Of a stretch of 64,000 bases of DNA, positions 48,431 to 63,389 are shown one piece after another (within the stretch, counting starts at the first letter, position 1; every line of letters starts with the position of its first letter). This DNA is from Casuarius casuarius (lineage: Eukaryota > Chordata > Aves > Casuariiformes > Casuariidae): assembly GCA_003342895.1 (NCBI GenBank), contig PTFA01000081.1, forward strand, positions 366,422-430,421, read 5' to 3'. A model generated the notes under the pieces. It did no database searches, was not told the origin of the DNA, and saw only the letters and a program-made list of their open reading frames with translations. The translations under genes were made by a program, and so were the position numbers.

Positions 48431-51400
48431 CTATGAAGAAAAGTAGTGATTATTTATTAATGCAATATTCTCACTTATGTTTTTCTTTTTTCTTTTTTTT
48501 ATTTCAGGTTGTTTTGATATTTAAGTTAAAGACTGTACTGTAGAAGTCTGAATTAATTATACAGACATAAAGAAAGAAGCCTGGAAAATTCAAATGATTC
48601 CTCACATAAAAATCCAACAACTATTACTGCCCGTTCACTACTAACATATTGTAGTCTTTTCTGTCAGGTGTGGAGTGCTAAGACTTAATTTCACGAAGCT
48701 GCAATATCAAATTTTAGCATTTGAGGTTTTCTGTTGCTGTTCATACATTAGCTATACACAGTCTTCAGGAAAGGCCAGGAGATGATGAAACAGGGACTGT
48801 AGACGCTGGCAGGAGAAAAAATAGGTAACAATGGCTATTTGTGCATTTTACAGCAAAGGAGTTTATAACGTATCCAAAGTATCCAAATGAAGCAAATGGA
48901 ACCGCAAACTCAAAAGTGGTTTGAATTGTTATTTTCTCCCAAATCAGGACTGAATTTTGAAACATTACTTGTAGATTTTCTGGATTTAAACCAGAACAAG
49001 AGCAATATCTCATGCAGTTAAATGAAAAAAGATTTATTGATTTGTCTCTTTGAGTGTAAGAATTCAGAACAACTTTTCAAAAATTTTAAGATACTTTATT
49101 AATAAACCTTACTAACCATATTACCACATTTATTTGATTTGTTTTCATGTTGAGACTATTTTTCTCCCCCACGTAAAAAAAATTCAGTAAATTATACAGT
49201 GGGAGACTTTGATGATGTCTACGTAATTCATTTTCCCTTCCTAATTTATACGCAAATGTTAAAGTAAAGATGACAGATACTGATGCAACTAATATAAAAA
49301 AGTTAAGTTACCTTGCAAAAACATTTTAGTCATCTTGAAAAGAGAATTTAGTGTCAGAAATAGTAAAAATCAAAATTTCCACTCAGAAAGTACATTCCAT
49401 CTCCATCTTGGTCATTATTAATATCAAAGGCCCATGCTATGTTTCTCATATGAACTGCAACACACATGAACCCAGCAATGCTAGTGAACTTATGGTCAGC
49501 ACAGAAAGGATATTCATGCCAACAGAAACAGCACTTCTTTCCTACTGCTGTATGCCTAAATCTGAACTTTTTAAAATCAGTGAGAGAAGAAATGAAGACA
49601 GTAATGGAAAAAAGCCAGCACCATTTGAAAGACGAAATGATCAGATGCCTGCAAACACAACAGGATAGTCTTTGGAGATGCTGTTTGTACACACTGTTCC
49701 AAAACATACTAACGGTTATGACTAAAACCACTATTTTATTACCAGAAAAATCCCACTGAAGACGGTGAGAACATTGGGATCCATGAAGTACATCTGGAGC
49801 TTTAATAAGCTAAACTACATAGCATTCATTGAGCTGGGAAATTTGACAAGATTCTTCTTTTTGGAGGCAGCCATAAAGCTACTCGGTGCCATTGCATGAG
49901 TCCATCAATAGCCAAGAAAGTACTCACGCTTAGGGTATTAACGAGTAACACTTGAGGCAAAATAAAAATACAGCCCAGTATCTTCTGTGCCGATCAAAGG
50001 AGCTTCAAATATCATTCCAAAAAGTTGTACAAATTCTTCTGTGCTACTCTTTGCCATTTCGAGCATCCTTCACACATTTCTTTATACAGCTGCAGTGTAC
50101 ACATGGCCTACTGCCCTCTTCTGGAAAGCATATCAGACCCGGCCACATGAATCTGATGATCATAAAACAGAATTTTCTGCAGCACCTAAGCCCTATTTTG
50201 ATAAGACATAGGGTCACATCTACAATATGACTAGATCTTAAATTAATATAGTCGGTTCATTTTGGCAATGAATCCAGTTTTTGCAGAATCTGAACCTGAC
50301 AAAATACTTGATTCTGTACAAATCTTACTGACTTGCAGAAAGACAATTCTGGCTGTATGTTTGAAATGTTGTTTCTAGTAAATGGTTCCTTCAGAAACAT
50401 CAAGAGGACGAAAACCATTTTCCAGATTCTATAGAAATCATGACTATTTTTTCTTGAGCACAAAATGAGACACTTAAATTATACATTTCACAAACACAGC
50501 ATCCTCCTAATTAGACTGCAAAAATGGTAAGCCAAATCAAATTTAAATCATCCTTAATCAAAACCCAAGAATAAATCATAAGCCTGAAATTTCATTTACT
50601 GCCATGAGCACTGGAAATACCCCGTTTCTTTTTATCCGTAATTCGGAATGACTTTACCACTTGCCTGCTAGAACTCCCAAAGATCTAATTTGCTGCAGGT
50701 CGAAGCGAGCTGATTAAGCAGCTAGTTACTAAATGAACATTAACCTGTCTGAACTAGCCTACTGTCACATTCTCATAGTAAGGTTAAACAGAAGTTTAGC
50801 TTCATGAAAAACACAGCTATCATCTCAAAGGAAGTGAGTAATAATATTCTGGAACAAATGAAATATTAAAGATGACATACAGGTCAAGTGCAATTACCTA
50901 TGACACTCATGACAAGAGTGTAAACTGTATTCCCTATACTAATCCACCAGTTTAATTAATACTTTTATTACCTTTTAATAATAAACAAAACCCGACTATA
51001 ATATACAGGTAAAACACACACACAAACTGCAGTTCAGGACACATCTCTCTCAGAAGTCCCTACTTCACAGCATCAAATATGCTGGCTGGGATCTGGAAAG
51101 GCTCCCAATCTCTTCTGCACGCCCACTAAAGAAAGAGTCCTAAGATCAAGCAGCTACCGTGATACTTCACTGCTTGGCCCAGTAGCAAGGTGCCGCGATC
51201 CTGATGTGCAGCCCCAAATTATCATGGCCGAGGGTCTCTCAGAAATGAGCCAACAGCAGCAAGAGTGCAACGCCAGAACCCATTTCATCCTGCTCCCCGG
51301 GCAGTCGCTCACATGTTTTTCTTTGTGAACATGTGTGTGAGAAATCACCCTCTGCTTCAGCTTTTTTGAGAAGTCTTTGCTAAGTAAAGGTTAGCACAAA

Positions 51401-54400
51401 GAGGCAAGGCCTGTGTTTCAGTTTGGAAGTAATACACACATGTACATGGCTCTAGAATTAAGTCATCTTAATTCGATGATAAAGCAGACAGTACCGTTCT
51501 CTCAAGAGAGAAACTCTTGAGCCAGAAAGTTTAACCTTTATTTTGGAAATTATGAAAACATAGCAATACTACGCCAAAGATTACTTTTGAGGCAGTTCAG
51601 TCGAGCACTATGGATAGCAGACCTATGTTGAACCCGGGGCCAAGGTAGTGGCGGGAGCACGAGCTCAAGTGTCTCCGCAGCAAGACCTATTTAGATATCA
51701 CACTGCTCTTTGACTATTTTTCTTTCTTTCTAAATGCTGCATACAGTTACTCCCAAACAGAATTGTAGTACATTGCACATAGGAATCACCGGCACAGCCA
51801 CCTTCCTTCCAATGTGAATGAGTATAATCTTTTTACCAGTCCCAAAATGCAAGATGTTGGTTTGCAGCCCAAGTACTGGATTACCCAAATTGCCAACTCA
51901 TGAACCTGCATGACTGTTTGTGGAAAAACTCAAGAGTCGCTAACTTTTCAGAATATTTTCTTTTGCCCCATGAGAATCAGCCTTGCCTGCTTTCTAACAC
52001 ATCCTTTTGGAGACTCTACGATGCGAACAGGTGGAATTAAAACCTGCAGATACGCACGTGGTGGGCTTTTTCAGCATACAAAGGGCATAATTTAGTCTTT
52101 GGTTTTTATAATCTAAGGAGTTAAAAACACTCAGATTCCCTAATCCTAAATCCTTCAGGCTGGCGTCTCTAATTTCCGTTTGTTACAACTCCCATAACGA
52201 GCCCAAGACGACGTGGCGCTCCACCCAGCCCAGCGCCTTTCCCATCTGTCTTTCTGTAAGGCAATATCTTTAGAGCAGCACCTCCAGTCAATTCCTGAAT
52301 TACACGCCACGTGCAGGGTCTCGATACTGATTTTGGTGTAAACTGGAAATGCCTGTTTCCCTCTTTTTAAGCGAGATGAAAACGAAGACCAGAGAGGATC
52401 TGTTTGGGAGGCACATAAATCTGCTGTTAGCCCATCTTGTAATATGAAGTTCCAGCTGGATAAGTGACCCACACAAGTAACTGTAGCAGTTCTCTGCTAT
52501 CCCAGTAGCTGTTCGAGATTTCTTTTTTTTAGTGTCTTCACTGTTATCATTGTACAACCAGTACTGCATTGTACAAACAGAGCTGCTTAATAAGTAAAAG
52601 AAAATTACCTCTGGAAAAATATGCCAAAACCCATCATTACTCATTCGGTGAAGTCCAATTTCTATAGAGATTATACAAACATCTTGAAAGCCAAAAACAT
52701 TTCTTTTGCTCTGTAAACACTGGCTGTATGTGAATAATATTTAGAGTATTATTAAAAGTGCTTAAGTCATTGTGAGTAAAAAAAGAATTATCTAATTAAT
52801 TAAGATTAGAAGTTCATGCTACGTTTGAATAGTCAGGATCTTTGAAGCTCAGCTGTTGTAACAAGTAGAATTTATCATAGCTACAAACTTCCAGCTGCCC
52901 TCGATAATAAATATTATTCCAGCACATGCCAGCTCTGAAAACTAACAGACATTCATGAACACTATTTAGCGCTTTGACCATAACTAGCTTGTCAATACTA
53001 GCTAGCTGTGTTGCTGCGTTAGAGGAAAAAAAAGTGTAAGCAAATATGGAAACGGTATCCCAAAATAATATTTACAAATCAAGAGGTCATCAGCTGAACA
53101 AGAACTCTTTTTAGAAGTTGCATATCAGGCTACAGGACACGCATGGAGCTTTAATAACAAGCACACATCACATGAGAAGCTCCTCATCAGAAACGAAAGC
53201 ACTGTTGCCTACAGACTGAAACCTAATCCCGACTCAAGCACTCCACACGACAGCCCTTCCACTGTGCTCACAACGTGAGTTACTTAGTTTTTTAATTTAC
53301 TGGTTTATTCATCTGTGCACAGCTAATGTATAAGAAACAAACATGACTTAGTACTTCCCATAACACGCCTTGGTGAGTTATTCAAAATAATCAGAGGTGC
53401 TCGTAGCAAAATACTCAATGACTGGCAGGAATCTCCATTATGAAAATTGCACTTCCACAATGATTTGGACTTTCCTCTTGTTGCAGTAATTACTGTGATT
53501 CTGTTTTCCCCTCATTAGGTAACGGTAGGATTAAGGATAGAGGGGTGAGGAAGGCGCTTTGTAAAGCATTTCATTAATCACATTAAACTTACTATCCTGT
53601 GATCTGGCATGTTTTCTTAATAGTATAAGCTAACTCCTAGAGTATGATAAATGTCATTAACACTACGGATGTATGTATGCATGCTTTTTCTTGAAGCTAG
53701 GAAACACGCTTGGCCTTTTTTGAAGACTACTGCATGAACAAAAAGTGTGAGAAAGACCATTCTTGTCCCAGTTATTCTATTATACTCCGTATGCATACTG
53801 TACCAGTAGCTGAGTTTGGATACCAAGCAACGTACAGTAGAAATCAAACCCTTTCATGTGTACCAAGAATAGTCAATTAATAAACAAGATTAAATAGTTC
53901 ATCAGTTTTCTAGATTTTCTCGGCTGAATAGCATGGCTCCTTGCAAAGAAGTCTTCCATATCTCCAGTTTCAGTTCATCCTCTGTCCTTTCAATTAGGGT
54001 ATGTAAAATTGTAATAAGTGAGACTCTCTCTTGCCTCTTGGTCTAGACAGACTTCAGTTTAGATGTCTGCAAGGCATATTCATCACTGCTGATCCCTTCC
54101 TCTTGATGGACACATCTCAGAAGAATTCAAACAAGCTCTTTTCTCCTTGTCTAACAAGATGCCATCTCTCTCCTCACTAGATAAACTAGGTTCCCTGTTC
54201 AAAAAGATTACTATTCTAACTATGCAGAATGGGAAATCAGAGAGAAATAGTTCTCCGTCAGAGCTAGGTCAAAGCACAGACCTAGGCCTCAGACCTCAGG
54301 TCTTTGAGTCAGGCCAAATCAGTCTGAGGGGGAACTAGGGAATTTCAGACCGGTTCCACCTACCTTTACTCTCCAGACAGACACAGGAAAAAATTACCAA

Positions 54401-57400
54401 ACAGTCTATTTAAAACACATAGAAAATAAGTCATGCTGCTTGCCGCTCAGTACACATGGGTGGTTGCTCGCCATGGGAGCAAGGTGACACGCAGTCACAT
54501 CACAGCATGAACGCTGGAGGTGCAGCTCAGCCCTCAAGCTGTGGACTGGCGAGGGTATCTGACCCTGCTGCTCCAAGCTCACCAGCATTCCCATTTTTCT
54601 TTTGTAACCTATCTTTTCTGAGATTAAAGAAAGTGAGAACTTGAAGTACAACCAACACATACAACAAGCAATATTTGTGTGGTGAAAGGGAGATAACGGT
54701 TAACGTGGCATATGAGAAAAATCGAGGGGTAAAAGGGACGGGAGACAGAGCGAGCGAACGATGGTTGGGCAAGTCGTGCTTCCAGGCTTGACATTTAAGG
54801 GTTGGCAGTTTTCCAACCCACAAACAGTTCAAGAAAAAAACAGTTTCTAAATGCACCCAGCACAGCACTTGAATATGAATACTGAAGGGAGGGGAAATAA
54901 GAGTGTTACAATCCCTTTGCATTTTTTGGGGATTCGCCATTCAGTATCGGATGGCTCCTTGCTCTTTCTGGATGGAGTCCCAAAAGCTGGAAGAAACCAA
55001 TGCGTTCAGAGAGGCGGTGGTGAGCTCACAAGCAGCTCAAGCTACTTCTGACGGCACGCAGAGGCCCATGGCTTGAAGAAAGACACTGCTAAGACACGAG
55101 AGCTCCTTCACATCAGGTTGTTCTTACCACGGCCCTGGTTTTCAGCGTTTAACCAAGCATTATTAACAACGCGTGGGCAGCCCGTTGTGTTCAAACGAAC
55201 CCTCACTAAATTCCTTGGAAACAAGTAGGTGTTCAGCACTTTTCAAAACCCATCATTTAACACTGTCTCATTATGGATTAAAAAAAAAATCTATCTTGTT
55301 TTCAGTACATAATCTTACAAAGCCAAAGGGATATATGATTTGAGAATTCATGCATGTCCATGTCTAAAAGCACTGTTTTAAACTTCAAAGGATTAAAGAA
55401 TTTCTGCCAATTAAAGTTTATCTTTTGCTTTGCTCTTTTCTCAAAGCTAATAAATACTTTCTTTAGCAACAGATTGTAAAATTACTTCTTCTTTCCATAC
55501 TGAAACACACTGTATATATGACAAGTGTTTTCATACCAACCATGAGCAAGCATCCCACTGCAAAATGAAGTTACATTAAAAGAAGTCTATCAAATTAATA
55601 TTTTGAAATTTACAAAAACAAGGAGGTTTGTACTTCGGGATTAGAGAAATTCACTATTCAGAACTGAGTAGTTCTCTTCAGACTACACTGGTCAAGAAGA
55701 TTTTGCTATCAAACTACAGTATATGATAAAGAAAAAAATCAAACCTTTATCCCTCCTTGAACACCAATAAGAAGTGGATGTAATTCCAGGTTAATCACTT
55801 TGTTTCTTGACAAAGCATTAGCTGGGAAAAAAAGTCAAGTATGCTACAGGTTTGCTTTTATTAAAACTATTGCACAAATATTGAAATGAACAGAAGTGTT
55901 TAAAAAAATCTGACAGCCCTTGAAATCAACTTCCTCTGGAAAATAACTTCATTTTTATTATGCACCTTCGATACCCCAGCAAAGTCTTGACAGGTATTCA
56001 ACGTTTCATTTTAAACACTAACTGGATGAAAAAAATCTGCAGGGTGGAGTGTGTTCAGGTTATAAATCAGCAGCGCTTATTTTAACTCCTCACAAAGTGT
56101 TGTTGAGATAATTACTGCTGACAGCTTTATTCAAGGTTCATTTCACTTTTTCTACTGTTTTTCTCCTGTTAGAAGTTCAGCAGGGCCCATGGGAAGATCC
56201 ACCCCTCACACCTGTTAGGCTGCTTCGTGTTACTAGGGCCAGTTTGGACATGTCACTTCAAATTAGCATTGTACCGGCGCGCTGTGACAATTACTTATCG
56301 CAGGTTTCACTTTAAAAAAAAGTTTCTAATCCAGCCACAAGAACAGTGTCAGAGTACGTAATTTAAACCTGTCAACGCAGGTTGTAGGAAATTCATTCCA
56401 AGGATTTTAGTGATGTTCCCATGGTGGAGCTTTTGACTGTAGTGGGGATTAAAATAACGAAGGAATGCTATATAGTTAAAATACAGATTCCAAAGATCTG
56501 AACCGAAAACGGTATCTCAAATATTAACAAATGCAAAAAATTTAATAAATTCCCTATATTAGGATTGGGAGATTGCTTGCCTTAATTTTCCAAAATCCTT
56601 CTGAAGTTTATTCCACAGGGCTGCATATTCAAGGTACGTATCTCATCCCTCCTTGCCCACTACAAAGGCACAACCGTGGGACTTCTTTAACAGAAACGCT
56701 GAAGGCAGCAGCACAGAGAAGATGCTCTGGATGCAGCTTGTGGACAAAGAGTGTACAAGGGTCGAAGCAAAGAAGGCTGCAGGGGAATCCACGGCACGTA
56801 AACGGGGCATCTTTTTCTTTCAAGACAGACACCGGATGAGGGATGGTGGAGCCACATCAACAAGCAGGATAAAGCAAACTTCAGAAAACACTATCAAGAG
56901 TTTCTGGAGGCAATTAAAGCAAAATTCTGCCCGTTCCTCCGAGAGCGCCCAGCTCCGGCACGCTGCGGGAACACACACTCCAATTTTTGCTAAAGTTACT
57001 GTTAATCACCAGTCGGGTTACTGTAAAGTCTATGACTCTCATTTGATAGCCAAATAAAAGAGAAAACGATCCCTCATTCTGATTACTTATCTGATTTGAT
57101 TAAGCCTAGCTAGGCACGTTTAGGAATTAAAGCAGAACAGATACAGTAGTACTTAATGTTGCTTCAAGCCTCAAATATATTTAAAAGAAACAACAGGGAA
57201 ATAATATTTACTCGTACAACAGATCCTAATGAGAAAGTAATATATTTGAGAGACTGAAACAAATACCCACGATCACTTACAGAGCTTATTCTTGTTAGAC
57301 AAAAACTGTAAATATTAAAAAGGATGAAAAATCTGCCAAGCCATTCGCAGCTACTTGAAACACAGGGTAACAGAATTAAATAATTGCTGAAAGACCTGGA

Positions 57401-57639
57401 ACACAGTTAAGTATGGACCATGGGGCTAATTGTGGATCTTGAGTTAATTACTTTCCACTGATACGTTTTCTCAATGGTCTTTTACATCAGTTTTTTCTTC
57501 CCTCGGACTGAACCCCAAGGCAATTCAGAGCACTAGCCTCCAAACTCTGGGTGATTCATTGTGTACTTCTGCCTTAGGATTTTTCGTTCATGCAGAGAAA
57601 GCCAGGCTTTCACATCAAGTTGATGTTAATGTGCACTGA

Positions 57640-57800
57640 CAAAGCAACAGTAAAGGAGCTTCATGTTTGTCACAACGTGCACTCCTTAATTTAGTAATTG
57701 CTTTATACTGATATGCAAATAATGACACATTTCCCAAATTTCCAGTTCCTCGGCTATGCTTTCACTAATTACTCAGTGATTAAAACTTACTCATGTAAAT
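57640..57800. promoter_or_regulatory. Candidate regulatory element (POU octamer plus TAAT cores)
   Basis: A perfect octamer ATGCAAAT at 57713-57720 is embedded in TAAT-type cores: ttaatttagtaattg upstream and ctaattactcagtgattaaaac downstream. Motif-only evidence. Confidence 0.25.
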
Positions 57801-60524
57801 TGGTTAAGTGAGTTTATTAATAAGTACACCTGTGTGAATGAACATTGATCTACAAAACATACACGCCCAGGACAGATCATAACGCACTGCGTGCTCCTGA
57901 ATGTCTCAGGAACTGAAAATAAATATTCTTTCACCAAAACAAGATTTAAGATTAATACAGTATTACTCATAGATAAACGGGGATTCCCAAACCTTTTCCC
58001 AATGTGGACCAAACAAGAGCACGACCGCCTTCGGGTGACAAAGAATACCAGCAGTCAAAGCACACATGCCCATTTCGAGTCGCTAAATGAGAGTAGGATT
58101 GAGCCAAACAAAAGAAAAGGCTTATAGGAAAAATGCCGAGAATCCCTCTAGTACCTGGAAACATGGGAAAGCATCAGCATCCACTGATCCATCACCTCTC
58201 TGAGGACCACCACCACATGCTCTTCAGTCCAATTATGGTATTTTATGCTGCTGCTTACTCTTACTTTGGATAATCTACTGGTGACCGTACAAAATTCGGC
58301 TACCCTTACTTGACATGGATGTGGCATCATGTTCTCATAACAACTGCAAAAAATACTAAACAGGGTAAATTTGTCTTCCTGTGTCTCCTTCCCTCAAAAT
58401 TCTTCACAGCTTAAATACTGAAAAAAAAATCAAGGTGATAACATTATCCTGTTTCACTTGCTGACTTCTGTGCGGGAACAAAGTGTCTGTCAAGTTTCTG
58501 GTATTTTCTTTAAATAAGTAGGTAATTGCCATGGAAAAGAGTATAACAATACTGTTTTCTGCCAGGTCTGATCACAATTTGTCCCACTGTTTTTTACTAT
58601 TCAGAAGAGATACAAAACTGTTAAACAGATTTTTAAGGTAAAGAACAACTGCAAAATGAAATAATAAGCAACAGTATAAAACAACAATCAATTTGATTCA
58701 CCCCGACCACAACTGAGCACAGATATTCAAGGCTACATCTTGGGAACTGTTTTGCATTCAGAGTATCAGCCAACCACTTGGCACATTTCTGGACTACGGT
58801 GGGATGCCATTTACTTCACAGCATCATACGATGCTTTGGATGGCACACAGAAGAGCACCTGGATATGTTTCCAGCACTATATAATTCCTTGGCAGAGTTC
58901 AAGCAGTTGTGCTAGCAACACTGCTTCCAACAAACGGTGCAAACACTGATGGGCTTTTTGTGCTGCCTCTTCTTCCCGGCTATCACTGTTCAAGGAATCA
59001 GATTTTTGCTATGTTAGCCTTTTGGAAACATGATGATACCGACTTCTGAAAATGACCTTCTGAAAAGGATGTCTGTTCCTTATTTTCTGTGCTTCCTTTA
59101 CCTGGAATATATGAAAAGGATGGTTCTCTGCACCAGCAGGATTAAAGGCACAGCACATACATCCTTCTCAATTAAAGTAAAAAGGTCAAAACTAGAAAAG
59201 TTAGTATATTAAATAACCACACATGCTTTTAGTATCCATAAATGATAAGTTGTTATGTTAGGGCAGATGCATTAATTTTATTCATTTACTAAGGCTATGT
59301 ATTGAATGCATTTCATTGCTGTATAATTGTTACAAGTGAGGTGAGCAAAATATTAAGAATATAATTAAATAAAAATTAAGTATTTATAAAGTGTCACTCT
59401 ATTCAGAGGCCTCAAAGAAAGTGATAGATATGAATCCTTCCCAACATTTTAGGTTGGATTTTCTCAGTCATCTAACAAGAAGGAGGTGGCCAATTTCTAA
59501 CAAAATCCAGCAGAAGCCATGTAGCTTTTTTTTTTTTTTAATGGAAGTTTAGTATTAAATCCCAAACCTCCTCTTAGACATGAGAAGACCAAGTTGTTTA
59601 AGTGCACTGTTTTATCAAATGTCATAAGGAAAGTCTGCCAAGCTGCAAATACAAGTTTTGACCACCGGGCAGTACCTGCATTTAAAAAAGGAATTCATTC
59701 CAATGATTGCTATTGAAAACCGAGTTCTTCTTGTATTTGGTAGAGGAAGTTATCTGTCTAAAACAGATTTATCATCTAACATTTCTTAGTTCTACATTTT
59801 ATCACTAGTCTATTGGACCTGAAAAAAATCCCAAGAGAGTACCAGATTAGCTCCACTCTATGCATTTAAAAAGTTACCTATGCATCAATTTAATATTACT
59901 TAAACAACACCTTTGTTAGAAGCATTTAAGAATATCACATTAGGCACTGCGCACAGTTAGAACAAAATCTCAGTAAAGTTCTAGCAATAGCAAACGTATT
60001 CTTGCTCACATATAAAACAATATGATGCTGTGATTTTACACAGCTTTCATTTGCTACTACATGGCAAGCTCACTTACCACACATTCACTCAAAATGAAAC
60101 TCTGTTTACAGAGTCCCAAACACCTTCAATCTATTGCAATGGATTTTCATACACCTTCTAGTGAAGCTTTGGTCTGCTTATATAGTGGAGTTTCATTACA
60201 AAAGAAATAAGCACCACTGTGATAATCCTCCAGGAATAATGTAATTACCACTTATCAAACAGGTGTCTGCTGTATTCCAAGGAGATTATCACTTCCTATT
60301 CTGCTCTCTGAGAGCAGAGAATAAAAGAAGCTGCTACTATTAAATGACTGAGGAGAAAAGGAGTCTTTGATAATAGCTGTTGCTAGCTTCTCTCAGCAGG
60401 ACACGAAGCAAATGTAGTCCTTCTATAACTTCTTGCCACTGAAATGAATATTCTAGTCTCCTCTGTAAGGTGAGTTAGAGCACTTAAATAAGGCCATTCC
60501 TGTTAACTTAATCTAGATTCAGTG

Positions 60525-60539
60525 TCTCTCTCTCTCTCT
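60525..60539 (+). repeat. TC microsatellite
   Basis: About seven to eight TC units in a row. Confidence 0.9.
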
Positions 60540-63389
60540 TCCTTGACTACTACGAGAACATCAGCTTCTATCTTGTGCCAAAATGTAGCTTTTGTGAGTA
60601 CTCCTGGAAGAGGAGCTTAGCCTGCCCAAGCAAAAAGAGGGTGCAGAGCAGCTTGGCCAAACATCATTCAGAGATGTTTCTGTGACAATACAGTGGTTGA
60701 CGATGGTACCAAGGGAACTCTAAGATGGAGCTCTTAAAGTGTCACAAATGCAAGCTTTTTAGCAGAGTATGGTTGTAGCTTAAACTCTGGTAGAGTATAA
60801 ACTGGTCCGAGGCAATTTTGTGGCATATTTTCATCAAACTCATTATCCAGATGGACTGAAAGTAAAGAGGACTTAAACTACCTCTGTTATCAACGTGCAC
60901 AAGTGTGGGCAATGCAAAGTAGTCCTCTGGATGTGTCCTGCTGGTCAGGCCTTTCAGATACCTACAATGTGGAGGGAAGTCTGGAGCTAGAACAAGGAGC
61001 CTTTGAGAAAAAGAAACAAATGTACTTAAGTTAAAATTCTGAAATTACCTTAACAAAGCCTTTTGAAAGATTCTGACAGTTTAATGTCAACCCCAAGGGT
61101 GAAAAGCTCTCCAACTGTGTTAGAAGCAATGGTTACTAGAAAACATGACAAGCAACAAGCCTACTATCAAACAAATAGTATTTCAAAAAAAAGACCTGTA
61201 TCTGGTGAGAGAACCAGCACTAAAATCTATTAATAAATAAGGTCACTGATTGACTGAAAGATTCTGACCAAATTATATCATGAAGCAAAAATGGTTCAAC
61301 ATCTCCAAGTCCCAGATCCTGGAAAATGTGCAGGTCTCCTCGCACTGAGGGTGACCATGACCAAACCATTTACTGACAGAGATGGAGTATCTTAAACAAT
61401 TTTATGGCTGATGTGAAATACGGTGGCATTAGCATTTTTTGTCAGCAAATGAATGTGTTTGCTCTGCACAGTGGGAGAAATGCTTCACACGTTCTGTATT
61501 GTCTTGAGCTGCAGGAGATTGACATACAGATATACTTCTTCAAGGCACTCAAATACTCTGAACTGATAGGTCATCAGAACAAGCCTAGCAAAGAGGACTT
61601 GAAAACTCTTCTAGATACGTCAAGAGGGTCTCTTGTCACTGCCAAGGCAACAACACATGCCAGTCTGTTGAGTGGGAGATATCTCAGGGTGCATATCTTT
61701 GAAAACAATGCCAGAAGCACTCTCCTGCGATAACTGGGTTACAGAGAGTGATGTAGGTGCATGGCACAAGTTGCTATTACTATGAGGCAAAATATGCAAT
61801 CAGTTTGGAGCAAAGCCCAGGGTAACAGCTGAGCATCAAGCATAAGTGAACAGTTAGGAGGGTCTACACAGATATACATATATATCTATAGGCTACATGT
61901 CTGCAGAAGGAAACAAGAGACTACTTCATAGTTAGCTAGTGATGACTATCTGCAGCTAGGTGCTTCAGAGGAAGTGAGACACTGGTGATCCTGCAAGAAC
62001 TGTCACCAGTGAAGACAGGGAAGATCACTACTACCTCTGCAATAATTCCCAGGAAGAAAAGTGGTTCCTGCTGCTACCTCTGTTGGGACATTAAAAAAAC
62101 CTCTCTGATGTAGTTATTCTCATGTGTCTAGATGGAATCTAGGTGGAATCATGACACCAGCACATCATGTCAAAGTGTACTTAAGAGATCTGGATTGCCT
62201 GGATTTATCCTACCAATCTGATATCCTCTTTTACATATAGTCATTTCTATCATGTTTTGATTTGCAGGTTCTGTCTATATGAAGACTTCAGCAGAAACTG
62301 GAAACAATGCTGAAGTGATAACTTGAAGCAGAAGTCTCTGAGTCAGCCCTTGTTTACTAATTTTAAACTCAACTCCTTTTAATGAGTTTTATGAACATGT
62401 AATTTTTAATAAAAATAACTATCATGTCTACGGAGCATAGTTTCAAAGCATTTTCTCAATAGAGCAAGCAGATTGTCAGTCTCTTGCAAAAGAAGAAAGT
62501 AGTAAAAGATTACAAATAATTATGCCTATAGCACTGTTGGTGTGCCATATGCTTTAAAATACCTATGTCAATAAAACTTATTCTTGAATGGGTGAATTAT
62601 TAATGGAAACCTCAAGATTGCTACCAGTCTTTCCTAACAGGACTAAGGTTGATTACAATAGGTTATGCTGAAATGAGGTCAAATTCTCTCTCAATGGAAG
62701 CTGATGCAATTTTAGCTGATGGTGCTTGTCTTACACCAGCAAAGAATTTGTTTTTTCAAGTCCTTATTTTGAAAGATCATAATGTACATAGCAAATTTAT
62801 TGTAATTCATATTTCTGAGATAAAATGTCAGTTACTAACACTGCACAATTACTCTACAAAGAGAAGCAGCACTTGAAACTGATACTTGGCACTTTAAACT
62901 ACACATGGAATGAAAGTAAGCAGCCTAGAGCTAGCATGGAAGAGTGCACAACTTTCCTTAATATCCCTCAATAGAAGTCATGAGACCAAATACCAAATCC
63001 AAACATAATGTGTTATTGTAAAGTAAACAAATGCAAAACTATAGCATGAATATTTCTCAGACAGTAAATGTTACTCAGCCCCTTAAATATAAACATTGTA
63101 ACAAATGCAAATTTTATAAACTGTAGTGAAGACAAGTGAAAATTTAAAGATCTTGTGGAAAAGCGACCCTTATTCTATGAGGAAATAGGATTTAGAATTT
63201 ATGAAAGAGAATCTAGAGAATAAACTAGTATGTTACCTATCAGAAACAGTTTATTGGAATAGATACTCAGAGTTTGTATCTGGAGATGAAATATGTCTCA
63301 GCAGCAAGATTCTTCAAAGCATCCAGAAGACAGCCATGAGTAGTGGCAACTGGCTTCCTCGATCTCCATGTTTACAGAAAGCTCCATAT

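Noticed and set aside
48481..48508. Plus-strand pyrimidine tract ending in ttcag, resembling a 3' splice site; a similar one at 31706-31736
   Set aside because: Both are on the strand opposite the gene and no plus-strand exon follows.
55745..55823. Minus-strand exon-like stretch (acceptor ttttttcccag; frame reading LSRNKVINLELHPLLIGVQG)
   Set aside because: It matches no part of FAF1 I know, the donor (gtttga) is poor, and in phase 0, which the next FAF1 exon requires, it hits a stop.
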